A stretch of DNA of 64,000 nucleotides, from contig CAJZBQ010000064.1 in assembly GCA_914767885.1 (NCBI GenBank), forward strand, positions 124,001 through 188,000. The letters are read 5' to 3'. The DNA is from Blepharisma stoltei (lineage: Eukaryota; Ciliophora; Heterotrichea; Heterotrichida; Blepharismidae). The position numbers and the translations under genes are program-made. Within the stretch, counting starts at the first letter, position 1, and every line of letters starts with the position of its first letter. The notes beneath the pieces are model-generated. The model was not told where the DNA came from. It did no database searches and worked only from the letters and a program-made list of their open reading frames with translations. Positions 32,201 to 43,050 of this stretch are shown here, in pieces.

Positions 32201-33840
32201 ATGAAAAGACCATGGATTTGAAGTAAATTATGCATTAGCATTAACTGGAGCCTCTTTAGCGCACATGGCAAAATTGGCAGATCAAGGAGACCAAGATGCT
32301 GTGATTGGCTTTAAAACTGTACTAGAAAAATGCAGGGTTTTTGCTATATTTTCTACATATAAATATTACAAACTTCATTAAAACTTTTTTCCCTTTTATT
32401 CACCTATTTATGCAGAAAATTTATTTTCCTTAGATATAGAATGTCCCCAGAGCATAAAACCCTTCTAGTCGAAAGAATGCAAGAACTCGGCTACCTCATT
32501 GGTATGTGTGGAGATGGTGCCAATGACTGTGGTGCTTTAAAGTCAGCTGACATCGGAATATCGCTAAGCGAAGAAGAATCTTCTATTGCCGCCCCTTTTA
32601 CTTCTAAAGTTTCCAATATTTCTTGTGTAATTACAGTCCTCAGAGAAGGCAGGTGTGCTTTGACGACTTCTACCCAGTGTTTTAAGTTCATGTTTTTATA
32701 TTCCACCATTCAGTTTATTACAGTAAGCATGCTTTACTCTATGGGAACTGGGCTTACTAACAACCAATTCGTTACTTTTGATATGATAACTATGCTTCCT
32801 CTTGCTATCACCATGAGCAAAACAGGCCCTTACCATAAACTTTCCAAGCGCCACCCTACCGCATCCCTTATGTCAGTCGCCGTTTTAACCTCTGTCATAG
32901 GACAAACTGCTTTAGAAACCTTAGCCCAGGTTATCACCTATTTTATTGCCTCTGACATGAACTTTTTTAAGCAAAACGACTACAAGGCTGGTCATCCTAT
33001 AACGGAATTTTTCCATTGTGACCCGAATACTGTTCTGTTTTTAATGAGCTGGGTTGAGTACGAAGTAGTCTGCTTTGTGTTTAATATAGGAAAGCCCTGG
33101 AAAAAGCCTATGTACACCAATTTCTGGTTTACAATTCTTCTAGTTTTTCTCTTTGCGTTTACTTTTACGACGATTTTATTCCCTCCAGAATTCATTAAAG
33201 ATCTTTATGATGTGAATTCAATTAAAAGCGGGCAAGCATCCTAGCCTTTGCCTCATTTTGGCTCCAAAATAGCCGCCTCCAACGTCCCGAGAAACGAAAT
33301 GGGAAATCGGAAGTTGCTATTTTGGATTTCCGGTCTTAAGCACCTCTCCAAGGGACCAGCTCCCTAGGGCAGTCCACTGTCTGTAAAATTTCTTGATGGT
33401 CCCGAAAAGTTAAGAACATGTTGTAAGCAAAACCTGTCTACCCCATCTGGCAGGGACAGAAAAACTTTTGTGAGAAAAAAAAACTTTCCTCTTTGGCGTC
33501 CCAAGCCTGAAGGTCTACTTCAAAAAGGGATAGAGGTCCTGTTTTTAGCTTAATCCGGATGATTCTTACTTTCTCAATAGGGAGTGCGCCTCGGAGTCCA
33601 ATTTCTGTTAGCGTCATCATTTTATTTCTCTTTTATGATGTAAGGAATATTTAGCTTACCTACATGCCTGGGTATTTTCGAGGGACGCTAGTAGGGATTT
33701 GTGTGTGCTATGGTATTGCGGCGTTTTTGTTTGAAAAATATATAGTGCATATGGCTGATGCTTATTATAGAAAAAGAAGACAGGAGAAAAAGCATGCAGC
33801 CAAGGTGAGGGATTTGTCGGCGAAAAAGAATTTAGATTAA
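29270..33840 (+). CDS. P5-type (ATP13A-like) cation-transporting ATPase
   Basis: P5 ATPases sit in endomembranes; the B subgroup exports polyamines from lysosomes. Motifs in order: N-terminal cytosolic and hydrophobic segments; actuator-loop motif DEGTLTGES (about 30136); VPPSLPAC in the M4 helix (about 31070); phosphorylation motif DKTGTLT (about 31201); KGAPE (31743); GDGANDCGALK hinge (about 32511); then terminal membrane helices and a lysine-rich tail ending KKNLD at 33840. Length after removal is about 1,140 residues, normal for the family. UGA is Trp at 29477, 30028 and 32202. Interruptions: about 30259-30731 (retroelement-like), 30986-31055, 31617-31700, 32347-32438 and 33244-33662. 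All but the first restore the frame exactly; at the first a single extra base remains (AAATACAG where AATACAG is expected). Confidence 0.88.
30259..30731 (-). mobile_element. SINE-like insertion in ATPase gene
   Basis: A GC-rich block between CGAAGGTGATTAT (30252) and CGAAGGTAAATAC (30725), a 7-bp exact duplication with further similarity. Read on the minus strand it ends in an AT-rich tail. It carries the CCTTCCAACTC motif shared with other GC-rich blocks. Confidence 0.65.
30984..31055. other. Short TA-bounded IES (70 bp)
   Basis: Excision between TA at 30984-30985 and TA at 31054-31055 restores GAT TTA ATA ACC ATT ACA, that is DLITITVPPSLPA, matching the M4 region expected of P5 ATPases. 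Confidence 0.88.
31615..31700. other. Short TA-bounded IES (84 bp)
   Basis: AT-rich. Excision joins TGT TTA ATC ACC in the ATPase nucleotide-binding region, ahead of FYMKGAPE. Confidence 0.85.
32345..32438. other. Short TA-bounded IES (92 bp)
   Basis: Excision gives GTT TTT GCT AGA ATG TCC CCA, that is VFARMSPEHK, the canonical sequence ahead of the ATPase hinge motif. Confidence 0.92.
33242..33662 (-). mobile_element. GC-rich IES (419 bp) in ATPase C-terminus
   Basis: TA borders at 33242-33243 and 33661-33662. Excision joins GCA TCC TAC ATG CCT (ASYMPGYFRG) and adds the final 59 codons of the ATPase. Its sequence is an inverted relative of the element at 33981-34738 (compare CTCCAAAATAGCCGCCTCCAAC with the region near 34660) and of 44500-44650. 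Confidence 0.85.
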
Positions 33841-33863
33841 TTAGGTGTAATGGAGTTAAAATA

Positions 33864-35802
33864 TTAAGGCTTTGTAGCTTCAAATATATACTGGCCTGGG
33901 ATTTTCTTAACGTTGTCAATAACAAATCCAGGGTATTCAATGATTCTTCGGAATTCTTCCATATTCCTTACTTTGGCCTCAGAAATAAAATGATGACGTT
34001 GAAGGAAATTGGACTTCAAAACTCACGCTCTATGGAATAAATAAGAATCCGATTAAGCCCAAAATAGGGCATCTATCTCTTTTTGAAGTCTTGGGGATAC
34101 CTTACCGAAGAGAAAGTTTTTTTTTCTCTCGTTTGCCTACCACATAGTCTAACCTTGTTGGGATCTCACTCCCCCCCCCCTTTAAATTGAAACAAAATAT
34201 AGGGTAAAATTCCCTACTTTTTTGGGAAATTACCCCCCCTTTAAATTGAAACAAAATTTTATTATAATAGAAAATTTTATAGGTAAAAAATCATTATTTT
34301 ATATGTAAATACGTTAATACCCTATTTTAATATGCTTCAAACATATAAGATTTAGAAATTAAACTCTATTTTGTCCAATTGTTCAATTTATTGTCTCTTT
34401 AAATTTATATAATTTATTTTCTATAAAATTTTATCTCTGAAAAAATTTTTTTATATATAAATTTTTTTTTATAAAAACATTTTCTTAAACCCCCCTTTAA
34501 ATTGAAACAAAATTTTTTGTTTCAATTTAAAGGGGGGGGAGTCAGAGAATTCTATAGACGATGACTCTGCTCTAGGGAGTTGATTCCTTGTTAAGGCTCT
34601 TCAGACCGGAAATCAAAATAGCGGCTTCCGATTTCCGCATTCGTCTCTCGGGATGTTGGAGGTAGCTTTTTTGGAGCAGAGAGGAGGCAAAGGCTTATGG
34701 TCAATTTAATTGTTTAATTTAATTTTTACTTTGGCCTCGATTTCTGAGATATCTATCAAGTCCAAATACCTAACTTCTCTATAGTTTTCATCAGTTTTTA
34801 CTAATACGTGCTCAATGATGATAAGTTTTTTGCCACTTTCTAAAGATCTATAACAGTTTTCTAATATTCTTGAAGCAACTTCATCAGTTCAGCTGTTAAG
34901 TGTTTGTTTAAAAATGATACAATCATACCCACTAGGGACTTCTTCTCTGAAATCTCCACCTAAAAAGGTGATTTTTTCTTGTAAGCCATAGCTTTCAATG
35001 TTTTTTGTTGCAATTTCACTTATAGAAGCCATATCTAGCACAGTCCCTTGGATATTAGAATTTCTTTTTGCTAACTCACACAGTAATGTCCCATCTCCTC
35101 CTCCAGCGTCTAAAATTCTTATTGAATTTTTAAGATCAATTGAGTTAAATAAGCTGTCACCTGACATTTTGGTATAGCCTACGCAGACTTATAACTCGTT
35201 ATGGGAAAAATGGTGGCAGAGTGCACAATAACCGTTAATTTTTATATAGCTCACTGGATTGTGGCCTAAAAATTGAAAATTAGCCTATAATGCCAATTTC
35301 AAGCCATAGTGAATTATAAGCTGTTTTTAGCTATATACGCTCCTAAGCCTGTCTGAAAATAATTATTATCTAAATTCCTGTGTGCTAGCTCATCATAAAT
35401 ATTTCTTCCAGTTTGAAGTTCGCATGAAGAGCGGTCACACTGTAAAGCATCAGCGAAACGGAGAAGAATTTCGTATTGAAAAGGGACACAGCAAAAATAA
35501 ATCGCATCTCTGAAGGCCTGATCGAGAAACAAAACTGTTTTTCCTGAATTTGACCATTTTTGAGACTGCTCGTCAAAAGAATAGTATCCAAAAGCTTCGA
35601 GGGCCAGGAGCGTTCTTTCTAATTTCCCTTTAACTGCTGATGTTTGTTGAGCTAGTTCATCAATAGTTTTTGGGTTTTCCAGAAGCTTTGGGATATTGAA
35701 GGCTAATGTAGAATTTAAAGCCATTGCAATCAGAGGTGACATGGCGAGATAGTAGATTTCGTCTTTGAATTTGTTACTTTCATCTGGCTGTTTCGGCTCC
35801 AT
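33864..35802 (-). CDS. Class I SAM-dependent methyltransferase, O-methyltransferase type
   Basis: Residues 1-150 form the helical dimerisation region of the plant/ASMT-like O-methyltransferase family (LAFNIPKLLENPKTIDELAQ). Then follow the SAM motif DAGGGDGTLLCELA and GGDFREEVPSGYDCIIFKQTLNSW, then the EHVLV strand. The C-terminus ends GQYIFEATKP at 33864. Two germline insertions, 33981-34738 and about 35175-35335, are removed in frame, giving about 340 residues, the usual family size. It is convergent with the ATPase gene; the stops lie about 23 bp apart. The substrate cannot be inferred. Confidence 0.82.
33968..34738 (+). mobile_element. SINE-like insertion with 13-bp duplication, containing a family-2 MITE
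   Basis: The duplication TTACTTTGGCCTC lies at 33968-33980 and 34726-34738; the insert has an AT-rich tail before the second copy. The MITE occupies 34166-34544. Removal leaves GAA ATC GAG GCC AAA GTA in the methyltransferase. Confidence 0.85.
34166..34544 (+). mobile_element. Family-2 MITE (TTTAAATTGAAAC motif), TCA borders
   Basis: Starts TCACTCCCCCCCCCC followed by TTTAAATTGAAACAAAA. The right end holds the palindromic pair of the same motif and GGGGGAGTCA. A second left-side motif copy follows at about 34231. The architecture parallels family 1 but the motif sequence differs. Confidence 0.82.
35173..35335. mobile_element. TIR-bearing TA-bounded IES (161 bp) in methyltransferase
   Basis: The ends TATAGCCTACGCAGACTTATAA and (minus) TATAGCTAAAAACAGCTTATAA are inverted relatives. 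The codon phases on both sides require removal of 161 bp, which TA-to-TA cuts provide. Confidence 0.75.
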
Positions 35803-35819
35803 TTTATATATACGTTTTA

Positions 35820-36740
35820 TTAAATCTACTAAAGCATAGCATGATTTTTAAGGGCTGATTTATGCGATGAAGATTTGTAGCATCTACGATTACATTTTAT
35901 TTTAAACGCTATTTTTTTATTTAAATATGATAAAATAAAGAAAAAAAGAATAAAATGATACTTGCTCCTGCTTTAACATGAAAAATAAATTTGTTTCAAT
36001 GTAAAAAGGGGTTATTTAATAAAAAAAATTATTATAAAATTTAAAAATTCATAATATTTATCGTTGAAGTACTAATTTTAGTTAAATACCATTTATTCCC
36101 ACTGCCACCTTTAAAATAAAACAAATTTTAATTTGTGGTTATATTAAATTCAGTACCAAAGCTATTTATCTAAAAATTAAAATTCAGTTTCAATTTAAAG
36201 GGGGTTTAATATATTTAAAAATTGAAATTTTACCAATTTAATTAAAGGAGTCAAGCAAATTCTCATAATATGCTTGAATCATTATTCCAAATAGTCATCA
36301 CAAACTTTGAAGCTCTAAAATGAAGTAATTATTTATAATTTATTTATTGCTAATTGATAAGTTTTTAGTTGTCATTAATGGCATTTACTTTTCCACTATC
36401 TATAGTTTATATAAAGCTTTCAGCTGTGAATATCTAATATTACTAAATATTTCTATCAATTTCCTTTTATCCTAAGTAAATAATAGCAAGCACATTACCA
36501 TTGTACAAATTTAATGAAAACTTAAATAATAAAATTATCTCTTAAGCTATTATTATAATCTATACCAATCTTTTTTGATCAAACCTTTGTTTAATCTATG
36601 CTATATGGCAACCTTAAAATTTTTTATTATTTACTAACACAAATTTTATAAACTTCTGAAGCCAAAAACCTAAATAATTAGAAAATACGAAAAAACGCTT
36701 AATTAGAATCGTTTAAATTTTCAGTAATCTTATCCTTCAT
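35820..36740. repeat. AT-rich intergenic region with eroded family-2 MITE
   Basis: Between divergent genes. 35985-36215 shows remnants of family-2 ends (GTTTCAATGTAAAAAGGGG on the left, GTTTCAATTTAAAGGGGG on the right). No gene was seen. Confidence 0.5.
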
Positions 36741-36745
36741 TATAG

Positions 36746-38065
36746 ATGTCAAATATGTCAAGTGATACCAAGATAGATAGACATGGCTTTATTTCTTCAA
36801 CCTCACCTCACAGCTCTCCAGAAACAGTAACCCGAGATAATGCACGAATACAAAAATGACAAGACATGCTAACTAGATGGGACTACAATATAAAACGTCG
36901 TAGAGCTTTTCTTAAGAAAAGAATCCGCAAAGGGATCCCAGACTGTCTTCGAGGAGTTGTCTGAACAAAACTTGCGAATATTCAGACTATAAAAAATGAG
37001 TACACTGAAAATTATTATAAAAATCTAACGGAGCTAGATTCGAATACAGTAAGCATCCAAGATATAACTAGGGACTATTATAGGACTTTTTCTGGACACG
37101 TCCTTTTTAGAGATCATGGTCTATGCCAAGATTCTCTATATATACCATTTATATTAGCTGAATCTTAAATTTTAGTCTGCACTATAAGCTAAAATTCTTA
37201 TTAAATATAATAGAATTTTAAAAGCTTTTTCTCTACACGACCCTGATCTAGGGTATTGCCAAGGAATGGGAGTCCTAGCAGCTACATTTTTAATGTATAT
37301 GTCTGAAGAAGACTCATTTTGAATGATCGTTTCTTTGATGAGAAATTATGATATAAGAGATTATTATTTGCCAGGAATGCCTGGAATTTATAAAGCTTTT
37401 TATCAGATCAATGGAGTTTTCCGACAAGTTTTGCCAGACCTGTGGGATCATTTTATGGAAATAAGCGTGTATCCGTCAATGTTCGCTCCAGGGTGGATGA
37501 TGACGCTGTATATGAGCTATTTTAAGTTTGAGATTTCTTTGAGAATTTTTGACATCTTTTTAAATGAAGGAAAAAAGATTTTGTTCAAAGTTTATATAGC
37601 ATTATTTAAAAAATCAAAAAAAGAGTAAGCGGAAATTTTAATAAAATTATTCTTGCTCAAATCCAGATTCTTGAAGTCTTAGCTTGATTGGCAGCTCTAA
37701 ATAAGGCAGGTAAGACTGGCCTAACCGTCAAATGTCATGCCCCTAAGTCTCTTAGGACCTCTACTAGCCAGTCTCAGTATAGATCATTTCTCTTGATGCC
37801 AAAACTCTCAAGAAGGCATAAACTTCTCTCACTGAGTTCGGCCAGGACCAATATACCTGTTCCTAATCCCTTAAAAATTGTTAGAAAAGAGTTAATAAGC
37901 ATGCCGTGTGATGTTTTATTGGAAAAAATTCCAAATCTCCATGAAGATTTTACAGCAGATTCTCTGATTCAGTCATCACTGAAATTTACTTTAAAGAAGA
38001 AAAAATTACAGTTGTTCGAAAAGGAGTATGAAACAAATCCATCTCCAGAACTTAAAAATTGGTAG
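36746..38065 (+). CDS. TBC-domain Rab GTPase-activating protein
   Basis: TBC proteins stimulate GTP hydrolysis by Rab GTPases in membrane traffic. Visible are the N-terminal RKGIPDCLRGVVWTKLAN motif, the arginine-finger motif as IQDITRDYYRTFSGH (IxxDxxR), and the glutamine-finger motif DLGYCQGMGVLAATFLMYM; then FAPGWMMTLYMS and a C-terminal helix. UGA is Trp (36858, 36963, 37321). Removing a 70-bp IES (37143-37212) and a 275-bp insert (37609-37883) gives about 324 residues, essentially a lone TBC domain. Codon phases agree at both joins; the exact borders of the second insert are less certain. Confidence 0.85.
37141..37212. other. Short TA-bounded IES (70 bp) in TBC gene
   Basis: Excision joins CTA TAT AGA ATT TTA AAA GCT, that is SLYRILKAFS, matching the TBC consensus between the arginine and glutamine fingers. 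Confidence 0.88.
37607..37883. other. TA-bounded IES (275 bp) in TBC C-terminus
   Basis: Joining TTT A and GA AAA GAG at TA gives ALFRKELISMP and matches codon phase. The segment is less AT-rich than the short IESs and has no terminal inverted repeat. Confidence 0.65.
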
Positions 38066-38069
38066 CAAG

Positions 38070-38385
38070 GTACTCATATCTAATTTAATATAAATAACTT
38101 TTTTACCATTTTCTCAATTTACTAATCTTTCCCAGCTCAAGCCGTCTAAATATTGCTTAAGCTATCTTTTTAGCTCTTTATGGAATTTATAAAAGTCAAA
38201 AAAACGATTTTCATGATAACTGTTTATCATTTATTTTTCGCAAATTTATTAATTAAATAGACCAAGAGTGCAAGCCCATTATATTTATTTTAAATTAATA
38301 ATTTCTGTGGAGATAGTCTAAATCCAATATTTTAAAATTTTAGAATTTAATATCAAGAAACGAATAATTTTGCACATTTTTATAA
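38070..38385. other. AT-rich intergenic spacer
   Basis: Spacer between the TBC gene and the small membrane protein gene; no feature seen. Confidence 0.5.
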
Positions 38386-38388
38386 TTT

Positions 38389-38694
38389 ATGGAAGCGAAT
38401 TGGGCCTGGTATCAATTGATTATAGTACTTTTCATTGCAGCAATCATTATATGAAGAATTGTTCTGTTTATTTTCCCCAAAATCAAAGAAATGTATGAAG
38501 AAAAAGCAAGATTGGAAAATCTTAATCGAGAGAAGGAAAGGCTACTAGGAAAAAGGAATGAAATTCAGTATCATGTAGATTGGGCGACTTATAATAATGA
38601 TTTATCAAAAGCACAAAGCTTGACACCTAGCTTAGAAAAAATCATGAATAAAATATCAGAAATTGATGCATCATTATCTGGTAAAAAATCTTAA
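38389..38694 (+). CDS. Small single-pass membrane protein with coiled coil
   Basis: The ATG at 38389 is preferred because the following 22 residues form a transmembrane helix (YQLIIVLFIAAIIIWRIVLF, with UGA as Trp). A charged coiled-coil-like tail follows (KARLENLNREKERLLGKR). It is 101 residues long. No family was recognised; topology resembles GET1-like or other anchored coiled-coil proteins, but this is only a shape comparison. Confidence 0.65.
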
Positions 38695-38841
38695 TCTTAA
38701 TTTAATTTATTTCAGCTGGAATGCTGAATTTTAAGGCTATTTCTTCTTATTGCTCCTATAGAAATTCTGAGACATATAATTTTCTTTAATTGTAAAAAAT
38801 CAAATTTTTACGTATAATTCTCAACATTAACTAAATAGAGC

Positions 38842-41127
38842 CTAATTAAGAATTTTCCATTGCATGACTGTTTGGTCATACCCGCCAGTTGAAAACAAAT
38901 ATTCGTCATTACTGCTCCATTTCACATTAGTAACATGTTCACTATGTCCTCTATAAGAAGTCCCTTTCGCTCCTTCTCCATTCGGATTGTTGAAAAGCAC
39001 TACATTTCCCCAGTCATTGCCTACTGCAAAAAATCGCTTATTCTGAGACCTATCAACGCAGTTTACATGGGTCATATCTACAACCCCTTCATAAATCCCT
39101 TGTACATTCCAGCCTAATTTCGCTGTCCACGTAGTCCATTCTTCATCTCTATAAGCAGTTCCTCCACTTTTTACTTGTTGTCCTGAGTTCGTGTCCCAAA
39201 ACAGCAGCTCATAAGCCCCACAATTTGTATGGAGAGCTGAGCCATCAACGCTCCAGTCTAAAGCAATGATAAAAGAAGAATGGCCTTTAAGCTTGTGAAG
39301 AAGCTTATAGTTGTTTTCCACGTTATAAATATAAATAAAGTTATCATGAGATCCAACCGCTAATTTTGAGGAGTCTGGGGAATACGCCATAGACTCAATT
39401 CATTCTTTTGGGTCTTTTGCTATATGGATTCTCCTCAAGTTTTCAATATTTTGAAAAATACTTATATGCCCATCATTATGTCCAACTGCCACATGGCCAT
39501 TTCCGCCGTTTATACATACAGCTCTAGCTTGCTGGTTAGGTGAATTTGTAGCTAGTGTGCTTGCCCCTTCTCCTGGCCTTCTTTGTGGTCCTGGGTTTTC
39601 TTCCAAGATGGCTGTTTTCACACATTTTCTTTGTGCCATATTCCAGACTTTGATCGCATTATCATCGCCTACAGTCACAACAATATTAGCATTTGTAGGG
39701 GAAAGGGCGAGGCCCCAGACTTCTCCATCACTATGTGACTCCATTAATACAGTCCTTCTATTCCCTCCTGCTTGGTATTCAGCAATTGTCCCATCTCTTG
39801 TCCCTGCTAGAACTGTATTTCCATTTACATCAATTGCCCTTGCGAATGAAGAAGTCTCAATCCTGCCGATTTCTGTAAAAGATAAGTCAAGAATGCGAAT
39901 TGTATTGTCTTTGGAGCCTGAAAAAATTTTTTCATCAACAATAGCGAGGCTGTGTACAGTTTGGCCTTGTGGATGGATTTGGTAAGCTTTTTTAAGATTT
40001 TTGCCAGCCCAGTGGTAAAGTTGGCCATTTGTGGCACCAGTTACACAGGTGTTGTCGGGCATGTACTGGACACAGGTCATATTGCACATGGCTTCGACAC
40101 TGCCGAAAATGCCTTTTTCTTTGCGCAGCTGGATTCCTGCAGAGTTAGGGTTGTAGGTCCAAAAACCCATATGCTTGATTCCACAGGTGCAAAATGTGAA
40201 GTCACGAGGGCTCCAGCATAAATCAAGGATTCGATCTGGGCCTCCTTTGTCTTGGGCTATCAAAGTGCCTTTTTCTCAATTCCAGATTCTGACATTATGG
40301 TCATTATGTAAATCTGCTGATGCAAGTATTCTTCCATCATAAGAAAATCCAAGGGCTGCAACAGCTCTTGAATCTCTGCCTTGTCGGAATTCGCTGATTG
40401 ATACCCTTGGATCACTGCTTTTCCATATACATATTTTTGGGTTTTTCCCTACTTCTCCCGTAGCTATTATATACTATTACTAAATAATTAATGCATTACC
40501 TCACAATTATTTTTGCCTATAAAATGAATAATATTTTTATCTATAAAATAGCATATCTTTATCAGGATGAATTGCTAAAGACGTAATATCATCTGTATGG
40601 CCAAACTCCTGATTCACAAGCCCTCCTCCAAATAACTTCTGTGTATTCGTCTGTTTATTCAGCACAACTCCTACTGCAGCAGTCATATATACAATTTCTC
40701 GATTTCTGGTATAAAAAAGGTTTCTTCTTGAGTCAAAGCACCGATATCCATATACATATTCCAGCTCCATCCTGATATTAGGTGGATTATTATTTACTCT
40801 TGGTGGATTTGTAGGAGCTCTTAAAGCGCCAAGCCATGGCTTTATAGCTAGCATTTGGTCGCCAACTCCTACTTCTTCTACATCAAAAAGCCCCACTTTG
40901 ACTTCTTCATTTGTATGAGTCGGCATTTTTGAGATAGATTTTCCTTTGCGAGAAACAGCTGCAGCTTTTAATTCTCTGTCAATGTCTTCATCAAACTGAA
41001 CATGCTCATCTTCATACCGGGGCTTTGTATTGATTTCCTGACGGGGACGAGCAGCCGGCTCTGGTGGAGGTCTTGCTTCTGGGAGTTTTACGTTGTGAGT
41101 TGTTTCTCTTGAAGCTCCGCAGCCCAT
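38842..41127 (-). CDS. EML-type (EMAP-like) WD40 microtubule-associated protein with N-terminal acylation motif
   Basis: EMAP-like proteins bind microtubules through tandem beta-propellers. The start MGCGASRE is a strong N-myristoylation/palmitoylation context. A proline-rich linker follows, then a HELP-like motif region (LEYVYGYRCFDSRRN), and WD repeats with typical pieces such as NDHNVRIWNW, VTVGDDNAIKVWN, SKLAVGSHDNFIYIYN and FSTGGYDQTVMQWKI. The length is about 734 residues after removal of an 84-bp IES (40467-40550), which restores KDMLATGEVGKNPKICIW. UGA is Trp at the 39390 and 40275 regions. Membrane tethering through the N-terminus is inferred. Confidence 0.88.
40465..40550. other. 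Short TA-bounded IES (84 bp) in EML gene
   Basis: TA at 40465-40466 and 40549-40550. Removal gives minus-strand ATG CTA GCT ACG GGA in a conserved WD-blade context. Confidence 0.9.
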
Positions 41128-41365
41128 TTTTATAACTGTTTTTATGGAATTTTAAATTTTAGATTAATGCGAGAATTTACTCGTTTCTTTTTAAAATATT
41201 TCTCAAGCTTCGGCTGGAGCTTTATCTGGCTTTTTGAATTTTCGAGAGAAAGTCGCTGCTTTCCTGGGGTAATTGAGCTGGATTTTTTTATGTGATTTGT
41301 GGTGTGCTGGCTGGTTGTGCTGTCTAAGCTAGATAAGATTAGATTTGATTAACGATGTGCATTTA

Positions 41366-42618
41366 TAGTCCAAACTTCTTGAGTATCATGCGTTTATGAC
41401 GGGAGCTGTGGGCGGGTATATTAAGGTAGCTTGAGCACTTGCTGAACCTCCAGTGTTTTATTAGAGGAATTTCTTCCATGGTCAGAGTCATACAGACTTT
41501 GCAGAGAGCCATCATTTCCAACTTAAGCACCATCATTATCCAATTCTGCTTACTCCCCCCCCCTCCGTGAGTGAACAAAACCATTAGAAAAATCGCTATT
41601 TTTTTGCCCAAAAACCCACCCTCCGTGAGTGAACAAAAATGTTTTTAATAGAAAAATTGTTTTATGGAAAAAAAATTTTATATATAAATGCTAATTAGTA
41701 TAATAAAATCTAGAGCTAATTCTGTTTAATTTTAAACGAATTGCTTTTTAAAACATAAATTTTGCAAATTGAATTAATATTTGCTTTCCAAATTTTTGCG
41801 AATTAGGATTTTTTTAAATTCGAAAAAAAATATTTTTTATAAAATTTATATATAAATTTTTTTAAAAAAAAAAAATTAACCCCCCTCCGTGAGTGAACAA
41901 AATTTTTTTGTTCACTCACGGAGGGGGGGGAGTTAGCTTAGGCTAAATTGGGACACTTTATAGAGAAACTTATACCCTAAGAGTGTTCGTCGTCGAGCTT
42001 TACCTTCCCCTTTTCCTGAATCAACTCCAAATATAAAAACTAAACAGCTTGCGCAATTTGAGGCAGAACCACTAAGCAGATTAGCCAGGTTGTCGCCCTC
42101 CTCTATAGAACGCCCAGCCTGCGCGTGGAGCTATTCGTAAAAAGATGGAAAATATCCTTTCATGCCAATTCACTGATCATCGGAAATAGTTCTGGGCTCT
42201 TGCATGAAGGTTGATCTAACTCTTGGACGGCTCCTTTCACCACAAAACCATTCCGGATATCCATAAGGCCATCTCCACAGGTAGGACAGGTCTATCATCA
42301 ACAGCAATTTTATGTATATGTGCTGTCGAAGGTAGAAAATAAAATGTTTTTAGGTAAGGGATGCAGCTGTTTTGAATTATTTTGGAGGGTCTTGAGATGA
42401 AAAGAAGATGATTTTGAGAGTTGGGAAAGTGAGGGAAAACGTATAAGTTTACGCCGAATATTTTGGTGGGTATCTTGGCTAAGCTGATTAGCTTGCACTT
42501 CTAGTAGACGATTATATAGTTCTTTGAACTCAAAGCGAACTCCATAGCGATTATCAACAGTCGATTCATGATGCATAGGAATTTGAAGACTTCTGCGCAG
42601 ATTGTTATCGTCAAGCAT
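41366..42618 (-). CDS. Possible hypothetical gene, interrupted
   Basis: Two minus-strand coding-like pieces: an N-terminal part from ATG at 42618 (MLDDNNLRRSLQIPMHHEST .. QNIRRKLIRFPSLSQLS) and a C-terminal-looking part ending SSRHKRMILKKFGL at 41366. Between them lie a GC-rich retroelement-like stretch (about 41990-42300) and the MITE at 41551. I could not show a continuous frame, so this may be two remnants. No family recognised. Confidence 0.35.
41551..41935 (-). mobile_element. Family-1 MITE, full length (385 bp)
   Basis: TTA on both sides (GCTTACTCCCC .. GGGGGAGTTAGC). The orientation is the reverse of the 28122 copy, and all four copies of the 18-bp motif are present. Confidence 0.9.
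41990..42300 (+). mobile_element. GC-rich SINE-like block related to 45194-45697
   Basis: Shares order and sequence with the block at 45194: TCGTCGT..TTTACCT..CCCC near its start, AGCAGATTAGCCAGGT against AGCAGCTTAGGCAGGT, and GACAGGTC..TCATC near its end. The target duplication was not identified. Confidence 0.5.
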
Positions 42619-42619
42619 T

Positions 42620-43045
42620 AAACCGGACAGAATGGATTTATTTATTTCATGTGTAAAACCATAATGATGAATAACAATAAAGAAATAAGAAAAAATTGCG
42701 AATTTAGAAGTTAACTAATTTTCATAAAAATTTGTGACATAATAACCAATTTCACTTTTGCTATGTGAATAGAGAATTTTTGGCAAGGTAAATTGCGTAA
42801 TATAAACCCTTTAATACAATAAATGGAAATGGAAATTATTAGATTAGCATCACTTAATTATATTTTTGAGTGAATTTTAAGCATGAATATAAAGCTTTTC
42901 TTTACTATCAAATATTTTTGGCAATTTTAAAGTTATTTTTTGTAAAAATAAAATTTTGATTGCAAATAGACTTTCAAGAGGAGCTTTTTGACCTAAAATT
43001 TTTTTGATACAATATAAACAAGATAAAGATTGAAAATATAATTAA
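42620..43045. other. AT-rich intergenic region
   Basis: No gene, repeat or RNA recognised. Confidence 0.5.
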
Positions 43046-43050
43046 AATAT

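Noticed and set aside
33656-33940. Minus-strand 94-codon frame over the ATPase 3' end
   Set aside because: It is a shadow of the ATPase C-terminus, whose plus-strand frame reads YMPGYFRGTLVGICV and continues the protein after IES removal.
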